Origin: Hyphomicrobiales bacterium
GTDB taxonomy: Bacteria > Pseudomonadota > Alphaproteobacteria > Rhizobiales > Rhizobiaceae
Assembly (NCBI GenBank): GCA_900473185.1
Contig: UCKU01000006.1
Span: 35,258 to 99,257, forward strand
Direction of reading: 5' to 3'
DNA length: 64,000 nucleotides
The notes beneath the pieces were generated by a model. The model saw nothing but the letters and a program-made list of their open reading frames with translations, searched no databases and was not told the DNA's origin. Below, piece after piece: positions 62,310 through 64,000 of this stretch; position 1 is the stretch's first letter, and each line of letters opens with the position of its first letter. Position numbers and translations under genes: made by a program.

Positions 62310-63980
62310 ATGGAGAGCTCAGACATGCGTAAAGCTCGTGCCACGCGCACGACTCCTGAAGATAGACAGGAACATGCCCCGAGCCCGATCGATCGGCTCT
62401 TGTTCTTCGACCATGATTTCAATCCGATCAAAAACTTGCTGGGCGATGAACTGCCCGCTGCGCTTGCACCCGCGATGTCGCTATGGGATCATTTTCCAGA
62501 ACTAGACAAATCAGCGACCATGCAGGCACTCCGCTCAATGGGCGAAGGTGTCCAGTCCTTGCGATTGTCGGTCAATGTCAGGAAACCTGGTTCGCAAAGA
62601 TTGACGATCTTTCAGATCGGAAATATGTACGCCGTTGTTCGATCGGGCGATCGCCTTGACGATGAACGAGCAACCCTATTGCATCTGGCAACCCACGATC
62701 CGTTGACGGGCTTGCCAAATCGACGCCAGTTTAGCGAGGATCTCGCTGTGTCGTTGACGGAAATAGCTGCCTCGGGCGAGACCTTGTCTCTGATGCAGCT
62801 TGACCTCGACGACTTCAAGCCTGTGAACGACACGTTGGGTCATCCGGCCGGAGACAAACTTCTTCAGCTTGCTGCCAGCCGCATCCAAGAATGCCTTGCA
62901 GAAGACGACAGGGCCTATCGTCTCGCGGGTGACGAATTCATGGTCATCTCCATGGGCCCGGGACATCCGGCCAAGGGTCACCAATTGGCGGAAGCCCTAG
63001 TTGCGGCATTCCAAAAGCCCTTCACGATCGACGGCATCGCAGTGTTTGTCGGCAGCAGCGTTGGCGTGTCAAGTGCGCCGCCCGACGGCGCCAGTCCGGA
63101 GCAACTCATGAAGGCGTCTGACGTCGCACTCTACGCCGCGAAGAAAGAAGGTCGCCGTCGCGCAAAATCGTTTGACCCTTCAATGCTTGAATTGCTGGAG
63201 CAGCGCGAGCTACTGCGCCGAAGCCTTCGAATAGCTCTCGCAAACCACCAATTCTCAATGGAGTATCAACCGATCGCGGAGGTCGGCTCCATCGTCGGCT
63301 TCGAAGCGCTTCTCCGATGGCACCACCCGCTGCTCGGAAGCATTCCTCCAAGCACCTTCATTCCGATGGCCGAAGCAGATGGCTTGATGCCGGAAATAGG
63401 CGCATGGGTTTTGGAACAGGCATGTCGGGAAGCGATGAACTGGCCACAGAACTACATCGTCGCCGTCAATGTGTCGGCGGCTGAATTCCTGACAAACGGC
63501 CTTACCGATCGGATTTCGCAAACGCTGGATCTTGTCGGATTTCCATCGGATCGCCTGGAGCTTGAAATAACCGAGAGCGTGCTGCTCGAGCGGACTGTCA
63601 ACAACATCGATACCCTCAATACTCTCAACGTACTGGGCATCAAAATCGCCCTCGACGACTTCGGGACAGAATATTCATCCCTCAGCTATCTGAAAACATT
63701 CCCTTTCGACACGATAAAAATCGATCGATATTTTATTACCGATCTCGAAAGCGATTTCAAAAGCCAGGCAATCGTGCGCTGTGTCATCGAGCTTGCACAT
63801 GGCCTCCACATGCGCGTCACCGCCGAAGGGGTTGAGACGGCACAGCAGGCGAACTGGTTGCGCAAGGCGGGATGCGACAGGCTGCAAGGCTATTTGGTGA
63901 GCAGACCGCTCCCGATCGCGACGATTGGGGAATTTATCGATCATGCGAACACATCCCAAGGCCGCGCCACACAATTGTGA
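62310..63980 (+). CDS. GGDEF-EAL cyclic-di-GMP enzyme
   Basis: 556 residues from ATG 62310; ATG 62325 with GGAG upstream is also possible. A short PAS-like region (about 25-115) precedes GGDEF (about 120-280), whose active motif reads AGDEF (RLAGDEFM), and no RxxD inhibitory site precedes it. The EAL domain (about 305-550) is complete: EALLRW, VNVSAAEF, LELEITES, LDDFGTEYSSLSYL, IKIDRYF, TAEGVE and LQGYLVS. So phosphodiesterase activity is expected and cyclase activity is uncertain. No membrane segment. It may set motility or biofilm behaviour; stands alone. Confidence 0.88.
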   Translation: MESSDMRKARATRTTPEDRQEHAPSPIDRLLFFDHDFNPIKNLLGDELPAALAPAMSLWDHFPELDKSATMQALRSMGEGVQSLRLSVNVRKPGSQRLTIFQIGNMYAVVRSGDRLDDERATLLHLATHDPLTGLPNRRQFSEDLAVSLTEIAASGETLSLMQLDLDDFKPVNDTLGHPAGDKLLQLAASRIQECLAEDDRAYRLAGDEFMVISMGPGHPAKGHQLAEALVAAFQKPFTIDGIAVFVGSSVGVSSAPPDGASPEQLMKASDVALYAAKKEGRRRAKSFDPSMLELLEQRELLRRSLRIALANHQFSMEYQPIAEVGSIVGFEALLRWHHPLLGSIPPSTFIPMAEADGLMPEIGAWVLEQACREAMNWPQNYIVAVNVSAAEFLTNGLTDRISQTLDLVGFPSDRLELEITESVLLERTVNNIDTLNTLNVLGIKIALDDFGTEYSSLSYLKTFPFDTIKIDRYFITDLESDFKSQAIVRCVIELAHGLHMRVTAEGVETAQQANWLRKAGCDRLQGYLVSRPLPIATIGEFIDHANTSQGRATQL

Positions 63981-64000
63981 GTGCGAACGTTACAGCGTGT

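Noticed and set aside
1..64000. CRISPR arrays, tRNA, rRNA genes and replication origin
   Set aside because: I looked for regularly spaced repeats, cloverleaf-like sequences and repABC features and found none.

Overview
The window looks like an accessory replicon (plasmid or chromid) of a Rhizobium-type alphaproteobacterium, most like the R. leguminosarum / R. etli group. This rests on high GC, tightly packed operons with 1-4 nt overlaps, a DUF982-type protein, many ABC importers each with their own regulator, and a biuret hydrolase / allophanate hydrolase pair. I see no rRNA, tRNA, CRISPR array or replication origin. The only mobile-element trace is a decayed IS5-family transposase near 62 kb.

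Layout. (1) 1-8229, minus strand: a redox operon with a 4Fe-4S Old-Yellow-Enzyme-like reductase, three membrane-anchored di-haem c cytochromes, a small membrane protein and a GMC oxidoreductase cut by the window edge. (2) 8517-18726: an oligosaccharide locus with an ABC importer (binding protein, two permeases, detached ATPase), a cytoplasmic GH28-like hydrolase, a six-hairpin-type hydrolase, a ROK sugar kinase and a ROK repressor. Four near-identical 7-5-7 inverted repeats in its promoters look like the repressor's operators. (3) 18892-25520: MFS efflux pump and AraC regulator; an accessory phospholipid operon (PlsC, CdsA, membrane protein, CDP-alcohol phosphotransferase); a CoA-transferase/hydrolase. 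(4) 26999-34908: a SARP-like regulator, a PAP2/haloperoxidase-fold protein carrying an SVLNK/NK repeat, a subtilisin-like protease, and a second unit with a 34-aa ORF, an HExxH protein matching the aKG-HExxH peptide beta-hydroxylase pattern, a ThiF/E1-like adenylyltransferase and a DUF982 protein. This is the best candidate for an undescribed system: it resembles a RiPP-type peptide-modification locus. (5) 34938-36782: AraC regulator divergent from an exported AHL-lactonase-like protein. (6) 37013-44479: biuret import and degradation operon (ABC importer, BiuH, AtzF) that also encodes an isochorismatase-fold paralogue lacking the whole catalytic triad. (7) 44854-47476: FAD monooxygenase-like protein and a questin-oxidase-like protein. 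(8) 47748-52695: DeoR-controlled sugar or polyol cluster (HAD phosphatase, FGGY kinase, BtpA/SgcQ protein, SDR). (9) 53344-53898: lipoprotein. (10) 54091-61645: a peptide/nickel-type ABC importer with a luciferase-like monooxygenase and two AhpD-like (CMD) proteins. (11) 62310-63980: GGDEF-EAL protein.

Most modules follow one plan: import a scarce organic compound, oxidise, hydrolyse or phosphorylate it inside the cell, and control it with a local repressor. That fits a soil and rhizosphere scavenger. Start codons were moved downstream of the longest open frame wherever a ribosome-binding site, an overlap with the preceding stop, or homology favoured it.
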